Assembly (NCBI RefSeq): GCF_017877055.1
Contig: NZ_JAGIPG010000002.1
Location: forward strand, 434,001 to 498,000
DNA from: Neorhizobium galegae
GTDB taxonomy: Bacteria > Pseudomonadota > Alphaproteobacteria > Rhizobiales > Rhizobiaceae
DNA: 64,000 bases
Reading direction: 5' to 3'
Position 1 is the first letter of the stretch. Each line of letters opens with the position of its first letter. The position numbers and the translations under genes are program-made. This document shows positions 27,015 to 37,042 of the stretch, piece by piece. The notes under the pieces are model-generated. The model saw only the letters and a list, made by a program, of their open reading frames with translations. It was not told the DNA's origin and made no database searches.

Positions 27015-27502
27015 CCGGACGCAAAGCCCTCCTTTCACGGCCTCTGGTGGCTCTGATCGTCATCGTCGTCGCGGTCATTCTCGATCAGGTGGTGAAGATC
27101 GCCGTCGAAAGATATCTTCCGATGCAGGAGGCGGTGCCACTTCTGCCGGTGCTGGCGCTCTACCGAACCTACAATCTCGGCGTCGCCTTCTCGCTGCTGT
27201 CCGGCATGGAGCGGGAATTCATCGTCGGCATGCGGGTGCTGATCGTCGCCTTCGTGCTCTGGCTCTGGCGCCGCACGCCTAAGGAACGTCCTTTTGCCCA
27301 CAGCGGCTTCGCGTTGATCATCGCCGGCGCGATCGGCAACCTGATCGATGGCTTCGCTTATGGCCACGTGATCGACTACATCCTGTTTCACACCGAGACT
27401 TGGGCCTTCGCCGTCTTCAATCTGGCGGACAGTTTCATCACCATTGGGGCAGGCCTGGTCATCCTCGACGAGCTGTTCGGGCCGAAAAAGGCCGATCAGT
27501 AA
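27011..27502 (+). CDS. lspA: Lipoprotein signal peptidase LspA
   Basis: A 163-residue inner-membrane aspartic protease with four hydrophobic segments. The conserved blocks are [38 protein letters not shown] and [11 protein letters not shown]; the catalytic aspartates are expected to be Asp122 (VIDY) and Asp140 (NLAD). It cuts the signal peptide of lipoproteins after lipidation. It is coupled by an ATGA overlap to the RNA methyltransferase and followed after 54 bases by the histidine kinase. Confidence 0.95.
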   Translation: MTGRKALLSRPLVALIVIVVAVILDQVVKIAVERYLPMQEAVPLLPVLALYRTYNLGVAFSLLSGMEREFIVGMRVLIVAFVLWLWRRTPKERPFAHSGFALIIAGAIGNLIDGFAYGHVIDYILFHTETWAFAVFNLADSFITIGAGLVILDELFGPKKADQ

Positions 27503-27556
27503 AATTTTACCTGATTGCTCTAAGGATTGGGAAAGAAACCCGGTTAGTCTTTCCCG

Positions 27557-29338
27557 ATGCGAGATATCGCCGACATACATGAACGAATCTCGAAGGCGTT
27601 CGCGTCTCCCGCCGCGGTCGATATGGCCGACCCGGCGGCGGAAAAGATCGTGCCTGCATTGGGACTGCCGCAGGATGGAGAAAAGAGGGCGGCGCGCGGC
27701 GTCTTTGCCTCGCTCTTTTCCCGGATATCCGAGTGGCGCCGCCAGCGCACGGTTCCCCGCCTCCAGCATGCATTGAAGAATGCCGAGGCGGCCAGCGCTG
27801 CGAAGTCCCGGCAGATTGCCACCGTCGTCCATGAGATCCGCACGCCGCTCAATGGCATTCTCGGCATGACCCACCTCCTCGGCCAGACAAAGCTGACGGC
27901 GGAACAGCAAAACTATCTGAGCGGCATTCGCCAGTCCGGTTATGCGCTGGCGCAGCTCGTTGAAGACCTGCTCGATTATTCGACGCTGGAGGCCGGCCGC
28001 TTCCGGCTCAACAACCGGGCGGAAAATCTCCGTCACCTCATCGAAAACGTCGTTGAGATGCTGGCGCCGCGCGCCCATGAGAAGCGGATCGAGATCGCCG
28101 CGACAATGACTGCCGATCTCCCCGATCTTCTCGATTTCGATCCGGGGCGCATCCGCCAAGTGCTTTTCAACGTCATCGGCAATGCGGTGAAATTCACCGC
28201 CTATGGCGGCGTGCTGGTGCGGGCTGCGGTCGAAGAGGGCAACGTCGCCATTGCCGTCATCGATACCGGTCCCGGCATGGCGCCGGAGGAGCTGACGCGG
28301 GTTTTCGGTGAATTCGAGCAGGCAGGGTCCGCCGAGGCGCGCAGCGGCGGCACTGGTCTCGGTCTCGGCATCGCCTCCCGCATCTTGACCGAGTTCGGCG
28401 GATCGCTTGCCGTCGCCAGCCAAAGGGGGGCCGGCAGCACGTTCACCATCCGCTTCCCTCTGCATTTTGCGGAAACGGCGCAATCGGGCACCGGCGAACG
28501 CAACCAGTTGCTGGCCATGTCCCGGGTTCTGCTTCTGGCGCCGGAAGGACCTGCCGCCAAGGCGACGGTCGCGACGATCGAAACGCTTGGCGGCCGCTGC
28601 CGGCACGTCGCCAACACGGCCGACGCGCAGATGCTGATCGACCGTGCCGAAACGGGCCCGTTGCCCTATACCGACCTGATCGTCGATCACCGGCTGGCAT
28701 CCGATTATGCCAATGAAAAGGCGCATGCGCCGCTCCACCGCATCCTGCTCGTCAACCCCGAGGAACGCGCCTCCCAGCCGCAGGATTTCTTCGACGCCTG
28801 GCTTATCCGGCCGCTCCGGGAAAAATCCCTGATCGATGTCTTGAGCGGCCGCCTGCGCGGCTTCGGCACACGCGACGCGCTGAATGACAATCAGGCCATG
28901 CCGCTGCCGCCCGTCATCGAAAAGCATGGCGAAGGGCTTGATGTGCTGCTCGGTGAGGACGATCCCGTCAACGCGCTGATCATTCGCTCGGTTCTTACAA
29001 AGGCCGGTCATCGGGTCCGTCTGGTCGACGATTTCCCCACGCTGATCGAGACGGTACTCAACCGGGACATATCGTTCGATCTCATCATTTCCGATATGTA
29101 CATGCCTGGAGGAGATGTCTTCAATCTCCTGGCGGCGCTGCGTGCCGAGGAGCAGGAGGGCGTTCGGTCTCTGGTCCCGGTGATCGTGCTGACAGGCGAG
29201 AGCCGCGAGGCGACGCATCGCGAGGTGCTTCTGAATGGGGCCAGCCGCATCTTCGCAAAGCCGGTCGATCCGCTGACGCTTCTGGAGGAGGTCCGAATTT
29301 TGGGGGTACTCTCTACCGACCGCCAACAGGCGCGTTGA
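27557..29338 (+). CDS. Soluble hybrid histidine kinase with receiver domain
   Basis: A 593-residue protein with no membrane segment. After a short N-terminal region, HisKA begins near 85 with phospho-acceptor His92 in VVHEIRTPLNG; HATPase_c follows (about 195-315, with DTGPGMA and GTGLGLGIAS). Residues about 320-430 look like a degenerate receiver: VLLLAPEG lacks the paired acidic residues and the final Lys is replaced (LIRPL). A normal receiver follows at about 465-585, with Asp513 in ISDMYMP and Lys568 in FAKPV. The signal and partner regulator are unknown. It probably shares the transcript of lspA. Confidence 0.88.
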   Translation: MRDIADIHERISKAFASPAAVDMADPAAEKIVPALGLPQDGEKRAARGVFASLFSRISEWRRQRTVPRLQHALKNAEAASAAKSRQIATVVHEIRTPLNGILGMTHLLGQTKLTAEQQNYLSGIRQSGYALAQLVEDLLDYSTLEAGRFRLNNRAENLRHLIENVVEMLAPRAHEKRIEIAATMTADLPDLLDFDPGRIRQVLFNVIGNAVKFTAYGGVLVRAAVEEGNVAIAVIDTGPGMAPEELTRVFGEFEQAGSAEARSGGTGLGLGIASRILTEFGGSLAVASQRGAGSTFTIRFPLHFAETAQSGTGERNQLLAMSRVLLLAPEGPAAKATVATIETLGGRCRHVANTADAQMLIDRAETGPLPYTDLIVDHRLASDYANEKAHAPLHRILLVNPEERASQPQDFFDAWLIRPLREKSLIDVLSGRLRGFGTRDALNDNQAMPLPPVIEKHGEGLDVLLGEDDPVNALIIRSVLTKAGHRVRLVDDFPTLIETVLNRDISFDLIISDMYMPGGDVFNLLAALRAEEQEGVRSLVPVIVLTGESREATHREVLLNGASRIFAKPVDPLTLLEEVRILGVLSTDRQQAR

Positions 29339-29360
29339 CGCGATCAGCCGTGGAACCTAT

Positions 29361-29393
29361 TGTGACAGGGAATGTCACGTTCTTGTCGCAGAG
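29361..29393 (+). promoter_or_regulatory. Pho-box-like direct repeat upstream of olsB
   Basis: TGTCACGTTCT and TGTCGCAGAG form two units with an 11-base period (29372-29382 and 29383-29393), which matches the CTGTCAY-N4 layout of PhoB sites. An inverted repeat GTGACA-N5-TGTCAC (29362-29378) overlaps it. It lies 45 bases before the olsB start. Ornithine lipid synthesis in rhizobia rises on phosphate limitation, so the position makes sense. Confidence 0.45.
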
Positions 29394-29437
29394 AAGTGAT
29401 TAAAGGCGGTGATCAAACCGGGACGGGGAGAATCACC

Positions 29438-30310
29438 TTGGCAATTGAACTCCTGAACCGTGAAGTGATAACTGAAACAACCCAGGCGCCGGCCTCTGCT
29501 CCGGTAAGCGGCGATGTCTTCGGCCGCATTGGCACACTCGAAACGCGGCTTGCTCGCAGCGAGCGCGAGATCGATGCCGCGCAGGCGGTCCGTTATCGCG
29601 TCTTCGTCGAAGAGATGAACGCAACCCTCAATCCGGATGCCATGCGCAGCCGTCGCGATGTCGATGCCTTCGACGCGATCTGCGACCACCTTCTGGTCGT
29701 CGACAATGCAATCGAAGGCGATATCGAAGACCAGATCGTCGGCACCTACCGGCTGCTGCGCCAGGAAGTGGCGCTTGCCAACAATGGCTTCTATTCGGCG
29801 TCGGAATTCGACATCGAGCCGCTGCTTGCGCGTCATCCCGACAAGCAGTTCATGGAACTTGGCCGCTCCTGCGTGCTGCCTGACTATCGCACCAAGCGCA
29901 CCGTCGAGTTGCTCTGGCAGGGCAATTGGGCCTATTCGCTGAAGCACGGCATGAACGCCATGTTCGGCTGCGCGTCATTTCCGGGAGTTTCACCGGAAGA
30001 GCACGCCATGGCGCTCTCCTTCCTGCACCATTCGGTCCTGACCAAGGACGAGTGGGCGGTTTCGGCACTACCGGAACTCTACCGCTCGATGGATCTGATG
30101 CCGATGGAAGGCCTCAACGCTCGCAAGGCGCTCTCCTTGCTGCCGCCGCTGATCAAGGGCTATCTGCGCCTCGGTGCCATGGTGGGTGATGGTGCGGTTA
30201 TCGACCACGCCTTCAACACCACCGACGTGCTGATCGTCCTGCCGATCGCCTCGATCTCGGATCGCTACATTACCCACTTCGGCGCCGACGCGGGCCGGTT
30301 TGCGAGCTAA
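29438..30310 (+). CDS. olsB: L-ornithine N-alpha-acyltransferase OlsB
   Basis: A 290-residue GNAT-fold protein. The start is TTG at 29438, with GGGGAG 7 bases before it; an upstream in-frame ATG lacks a ribosome site and falls on the Pho-box-like repeat. The family is recognised by GRIGTLETRLARSEREIDAAQAVRYRVFVEEM, DHLLVVD, LGRSCVLPDYR and the MNAMFGCASFPG segment. It transfers a 3-hydroxyacyl chain from ACP to ornithine, the first step to ornithine lipids. The second enzyme, OlsA, could be the PlsC-like protein at 46.8 kb, but this is not shown. Confidence 0.88.
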   Translation: MAIELLNREVITETTQAPASAPVSGDVFGRIGTLETRLARSEREIDAAQAVRYRVFVEEMNATLNPDAMRSRRDVDAFDAICDHLLVVDNAIEGDIEDQIVGTYRLLRQEVALANNGFYSASEFDIEPLLARHPDKQFMELGRSCVLPDYRTKRTVELLWQGNWAYSLKHGMNAMFGCASFPGVSPEEHAMALSFLHHSVLTKDEWAVSALPELYRSMDLMPMEGLNARKALSLLPPLIKGYLRLGAMVGDGAVIDHAFNTTDVLIVLPIASISDRYITHFGADAGRFAS

Positions 30311-30528
30311 CGGACGAGGCGAATCGGGCCGTCGTATTGTGCGACGGCTTCGTCCGAGGTGAGCAGCAGCATGCCTTCTTCGGCTCTTCCGCAGGCACTT
30401 CTTCCAAAGGCACGACCTTCACCATCGGCCTGCCCCGCCTTGGCGATGACAAAAGCTTCGCCGTTTGCCGCCTCTTCGACGAGACGCGACAAGTGGGTCT
30501 TGGCTTCATGGATGTTGACGGTTTTCAC
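30307..30528 (-). pseudogene. Remnant of a Phd-type antitoxin fused to the tail of a PIN-type toxin
   Basis: From a GTG at 30528, residues 1-31 are a clear Phd/YefM N-terminus (VKTVNIHEAKTHLSRLVEEA). One extra G in a GGGG run at about residue 32 shifts the frame; without it the sequence reads AKAGRPMVKVVPLEEVPAEEPKK, the normal antitoxin continuation. The last 22 residues (GMLLLTSDEAVAQYDGPIRLV) look like the C-terminus of a PIN-domain (VapC) toxin. So the locus has a frameshift and an internal deletion that removed the end of the antitoxin and most of the toxin. It overlaps the olsB stop by 4 bases. Confidence 0.6.
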
Positions 30529-30537
30529 GGAGCAAAG

Positions 30538-30578
30538 CTCCAAGTGGACTTAGTTCACTGAACCCAGTCCACTTGGAG
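30538..30578. repeat. 41-base palindrome upstream of the antitoxin remnant
   Basis: CTCCAAGTGGACT (30538-30550) and AGTCCACTTGGAG (30566-30578) are perfect 13-base arms; the centre contains a smaller GTTC-ACT-GAAC repeat. It ends 10 bases before the antitoxin GTG, where Phd-type antitoxins bind their own operators, and 18 bases from the maeB stop, where it could also act as a weak terminator. Confidence 0.6.
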
Positions 30579-30595
30579 TTCGCTTTCAAGGAAGT

Positions 30596-32893
30596 TTATG
30601 TCCCCGCGTTGTAAGCCGCGATCGCCGCCATGTTGACGATATCGCTGTCCTTGGCGCCCATCGAGGTGATCTGCACCGACTTGTCGAGGCCGACAAGCAA
30701 CGGGCCGATCACCGTCGAAGCGCCGAGCTCCTGTAGCATGCGGGTCGAGATCGAGGCGGAGTGGATCGCCGGCATGACGAGCACGTTGGCTGTCCCCGAG
30801 AGCCGGCAGAACGGATACTGCTCCATCCGGTGCGGGTTGAGCGCTACGTCCGCAGCCATTTCCCCGTCATATTCGAAATCCACGCGACGCTGGTCGAGGA
30901 TCTTGACCGCCTCGCGGACCCGCTCCGAACGCTCGCCGATCGGCTGGCCGAAGGTGGAATAGGCGAGCATGGCGACGCGCGGCTCGTAACCCATGCGCTT
31001 GGCGACACGGGCGGCTTCGACGGCGATATCTGCAAGATCCTCCGCGTTCGGCATGTCGTGGACGGCGGTGTCGGCGACGAAGATCGTCCGGCCGCGCGAG
31101 ATCACCAGCGACACGCCGATCACCTTGTGCCCCGGCTTGGGATCGATGCAGCGGCTGACGTCCTGCAGGGCCGTTGCATAGTTGCGGGTCGTGCCGGTCA
31201 CCATCGCGTCCGCATCGCCGATCGCCACCATGGTCGCGGCAAAATGGTTGCGGTCGTTGTGGATCAGGCGCTGGACGTCGCGGTAGAGGAAGCCCTGGCG
31301 CTGCAGTCGGGCATAGAGATGATCGATATAGGCATCGAGCCGGTTGGAAAGACGGGCGTTGACGATCTCCACGCCGGGTCGGTCGAGATCGATGCCTGCC
31401 TTTTCCGCTGTCGCGCGGATGACATCGTCGCGGCCGAGAAGGATGGCGGTGCCGAGCTTCTGGCTGGTGAAGGAAATCGCCGCGCGCATGACCTGTTCTT
31501 CTTCGGCCTCGGCGAAGACCACCCGCTTGGGGAACCGGCGGACGCGCTCGTAGATGCCTTGCGTCGTCGCGGCGATCGGATCACGGCGGGCGGAAAGCTC
31601 GCGGCCGTACGCAGCGAGATCGGTGATGTTCTTGCGGGCGACGCCGCTTTCCATGGCAGCTTCGGCGACTGCGACCGGAATTGCCGAGATGAGGCGCGGG
31701 TCGAAGGGGACGGGGATGATGTATTGCGCACCGAACCGGGGACGGTTGCCCTGGTAGGCGGCGGCAACATCGTCCGGTACGTCTTCGCGGGCGAGATTGG
31801 CGAGCGCGTTGACGGCAGCGATCTTCATCGCGTCGTTGATCTGGCTGGCGCGGACGTCAAGCGCGCCACGGAAGATATAGGGGAAACCCAGCACGTTGTT
31901 GACCTGGTTCGGATAGTCCGAACGGCCGGTCGCCATGATCGCGTCGTCGCGGATGCGGGCGACTTCTTCCGGCGTGATTTCCGGATCGGGATTGGCCATT
32001 GCGAAGATGATCGGCCTGTCGGCCATCGAACGGATCATGTCTTCGGTAAAGGCGCCTTTCTGGGACAGGCCGAACACGACATCCGCGCCCTTCATGGCTT
32101 CTTCCAGAGTCCGCTTGGTGGTTTTCACCGCATGGGCGGACTTCCACTGGTTCATGCCCTCGGTGCGGCCCTGGTAGATGACGCCCTTGGTGTCGCAGAG
32201 AATGACATTTTCCGAATTGAAGCCCATCGCCTTGATGAGTTCGACGCAGGCGATCGCCGCGGCGCCGGCGCCGTTGCAGACGAGCTTGGTGGTCTTGAGG
32301 TCCCGGCCGGTCAATTCCAGTGCGTTGATCAGGCCGGCGGCGGCGATGATCGCAGTACCATGCTGGTCGTCATGGAAGACCGGGATATCCATCAGCTCGC
32401 GCAGGCGGCTCTCGATGATGAAACATTCCGGCGCCTTGATGTCCTCGAGATTGATGCCGCCGAAAGAGGGGCCGAGGAAACGCACGCAATTGATGAATTC
32501 GTCGACATTCTCCGTATCGACTTCGAGGTCGATGGAATCCACGTCGGCGAAGCGCTTGAACAGCACGGCCTTGCCTTCCATCACCGGCTTCGAGGCAAGC
32601 GCCCCGAGATTGCCGAGGCCGAGGATCGCCGTGCCGTTCGAGATGACGGCCACCATGTTGCCGCGCGCCGTGTAATCATAGGCAGTCGCAGGATCGGCGG
32701 CGATCGCCTTCACCGGCACCGCGACGCCTGGCGAATAGGCGAGCGACAGATCGCGCTGGGTCGCCATCGGCTTGGTGGGATTGATTTCGAGTTTACCGGG
32801 GCGGCCTTCCGAATGGAAATCGAGCGCTTCCTGTTCGGTCACGGAAGCCCGCGCACGTGCAGCCTTCTCCGTGGCCTTGTCCTTGGCAGGCAT
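30596..32893 (-). CDS. NAD(P)-dependent malic enzyme with phosphotransacetylase-like domain
   Basis: A 765-residue protein of MaeB type. Residues 20-430 are the malic enzyme ([39 protein letters not shown]-like [22 protein letters not shown]-like [13 protein letters not shown]). Residues 440-765 are a phosphotransacetylase-like domain that regulates but normally does not catalyse. The enzyme turns malate into pyruvate and CO2, needed when rhizobia grow on C4-dicarboxylates. Rhizobia have an NAD (Dme) and an NADP (Tme) form; I cannot tell which this is. GGAGGAAAC precedes the ATG. It diverges from mutS. Confidence 0.93.
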   Translation of the reverse strand: MPAKDKATEKAARARASVTEQEALDFHSEGRPGKLEINPTKPMATQRDLSLAYSPGVAVPVKAIAADPATAYDYTARGNMVAVISNGTAILGLGNLGALASKPVMEGKAVLFKRFADVDSIDLEVDTENVDEFINCVRFLGPSFGGINLEDIKAPECFIIESRLRELMDIPVFHDDQHGTAIIAAAGLINALELTGRDLKTTKLVCNGAGAAAIACVELIKAMGFNSENVILCDTKGVIYQGRTEGMNQWKSAHAVKTTKRTLEEAMKGADVVFGLSQKGAFTEDMIRSMADRPIIFAMANPDPEITPEEVARIRDDAIMATGRSDYPNQVNNVLGFPYIFRGALDVRASQINDAMKIAAVNALANLAREDVPDDVAAAYQGNRPRFGAQYIIPVPFDPRLISAIPVAVAEAAMESGVARKNITDLAAYGRELSARRDPIAATTQGIYERVRRFPKRVVFAEAEEEQVMRAAISFTSQKLGTAILLGRDDVIRATAEKAGIDLDRPGVEIVNARLSNRLDAYIDHLYARLQRQGFLYRDVQRLIHNDRNHFAATMVAIGDADAMVTGTTRNYATALQDVSRCIDPKPGHKVIGVSLVISRGRTIFVADTAVHDMPNAEDLADIAVEAARVAKRMGYEPRVAMLAYSTFGQPIGERSERVREAVKILDQRRVDFEYDGEMAADVALNPHRMEQYPFCRLSGTANVLVMPAIHSASISTRMLQELGASTVIGPLLVGLDKSVQITSMGAKDSDIVNMAAIAAYNAGT

Positions 32894-33006
32894 GTTTCCT
32901 CCAGCTTTTTGTGGGCAGCCGTCCTCTAGGCCGCGGCAGATGTTGTCTTTCAGGTGTCTTCATCGATAGTGTCGCAAATTCCAGCGCGCAACAAAAAATC
33001 GGTTCC

Positions 33007-35739
<2,733 letters not shown>

Positions 35740-35755
35740 CCTTCCGACAAGGATT

Positions 35756-35869
35756 TCAGAGTGAGCGATCCTGGGCTACCCGGAGAAGGATAGATGCCGG
35801 ATCGCCGCCGTCGAACCCCCGATCCGCATGCCTTTCGACCTCGGATATGGTAAGGGCCTTCGAGATCAT
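35756..35869 (-). CDS. Possible 37-residue ORF or gene remnant
   Basis: An ATG-started frame (complement of 35867-35869) of 37 codons between mutS and the AraC gene, reading MISKALTISEVERHADRGF and on to a TGA. The amino-acid composition looks protein-like, but there is no clear ribosome binding site. The rest of the mutS-araC gap holds nothing else that I can name. Confidence 0.2.
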   Translation of the reverse strand: MISKALTISEVERHADRGFDGGDPASILLRVAQDRSL

Positions 35870-35898
35870 GATTTAGGCCGCTTTCACCAAGGCTCCAC

Positions 35899-36930
35899 GT
35901 GTTGTCCGTTCCCTTGCCCTTTCTTGCCGGCCTTGTCTTCGCGCTGACGCTCTACCGCAGTCTGAAGGGCGTCGAAACGCCGGGCTCGCGTCGTTACTTC
36001 TTCGCTTTCCTTGTTCTCTATGCCCTGCAAGGCGTGATCGTCGGCCTGCATTTTGGCTACGGCATCAAAGCGCTCGCGCCGGTTCAGCCGATCACCGCTG
36101 CGATTATGCCGCCGCTTGCCTTCCTGGCCTTCCGCGCGTTGATGGACGAACGCGTCGAAAGGCCCTGGCTGCATATCCTGCCGCCCCTGGCCGCCGCCAT
36201 CGCTGTCGGTTTCCTGCGTGCTCTTGTCGATCCCTTGTTGCTGGCGATCTTCTTCGGCTACGGCATCGCGCTCTGGCGTCTGACGCTCTCGGGTGGCGCG
36301 GACGTGATGGCGGAAGCGTCGCTTCCGCGCATGAAACCGGCGCTGCGTGCTGCCCGGTTGACTGCGGGGCTGATGCTGTTCTTCGCCGTCAGCGACGCCG
36401 CACTGGCGGTCTACACCGATATCCATGGCCCCGGTGATGTGCCGTTGGCGGTGGCGATCATGAACCTGGCGGCGATCGCTGCCGTGATCGCCTACTATTT
36501 TTCACCCGATTTCTCTCCAGCCAAACCGCTTCCCGCTTCGTTCGCAATCAAGCCGACCGAAGAAGACAGGGTCGCGCTATCCCACATCAAGGCGGCCCTG
36601 GAGGAGGGGGAGCTTTACAGGAGCGAAAACCTGAGCCTTGCCAAGCTTGCCCGCAAGGCGAGGCTTCCGGCCCGCGAGGTCTCGGCCGCCGTCAACCGCG
36701 TGACTGGGCTGAATGTTTCGCAATTCGTCAACGACCGCCGCATCGCGGAAGCCTGCCGCCTTCTGCGGGAAACCGAGTGGACGGTGATCCAGGTCATGCT
36801 GGACGTCGGTTTTTCAACGAAATCGAACTTCAATCGTGAATTCCGCCGGGTGACCGGGACGAACCCCAAGCAGTGGAGAGCCGAGGCAAGGGCTGCGCAA
36901 GATGCCGATGCCAGAAAAACACCGGCTTGA
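35899..36930 (+). CDS. Membrane-bound AraC-family transcriptional regulator
   Basis: A 343-residue protein with a GTG start behind AAGG. About seven hydrophobic segments fill residues 3-200, then a short linker leads to an AraC DNA-binding domain (about 235-335) with LSLAKLARKARLPAREVSAAVNRVTG and VIQVMLDVGFSTKSNFNREFRRVTGTNPKQWR. This layout (7-helix sensor plus AraC domain) occurs in regulators that sense signals in the membrane. The target is unknown. It stands alone between mutS and glnD. Confidence 0.85.
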   Translation: MLSVPLPFLAGLVFALTLYRSLKGVETPGSRRYFFAFLVLYALQGVIVGLHFGYGIKALAPVQPITAAIMPPLAFLAFRALMDERVERPWLHILPPLAAAIAVGFLRALVDPLLLAIFFGYGIALWRLTLSGGADVMAEASLPRMKPALRAARLTAGLMLFFAVSDAALAVYTDIHGPGDVPLAVAIMNLAAIAAVIAYYFSPDFSPAKPLPASFAIKPTEEDRVALSHIKAALEEGELYRSENLSLAKLARKARLPAREVSAAVNRVTGLNVSQFVNDRRIAEACRLLRETEWTVIQVMLDVGFSTKSNFNREFRRVTGTNPKQWRAEARAAQDADARKTPA

Positions 36931-36972
36931 ACTTCGACACGGGAAGCAACAACTTTGAAACGTCCGATGATG

Positions 36973-37006
36973 ATAATCGTTGGTCAAGGTGCCTCAAAAC
37001 GATTAT
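36973..37006. repeat. Inverted repeat in the glnD upstream region
   Basis: ATAATCGTT (36973-36981) and AACGATTAT (36998-37006) are perfect 9-base arms around 16 bases, ending 36 bases before the glnD start. It may be an operator or a leader hairpin. Confidence 0.4.
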
Positions 37007-37042
37007 AGCCTCCCTCCGCAGGCCGGGCACCGGCAGGATAAC

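Noticed and set aside
27035-29326. Very long open frame on the minus strand across lspA and the histidine kinase
   Set aside because: It is antisense to clearly conserved domains and encodes an Arg/His/Asp-rich sequence typical of reverse-frame reading in GC-rich genes.
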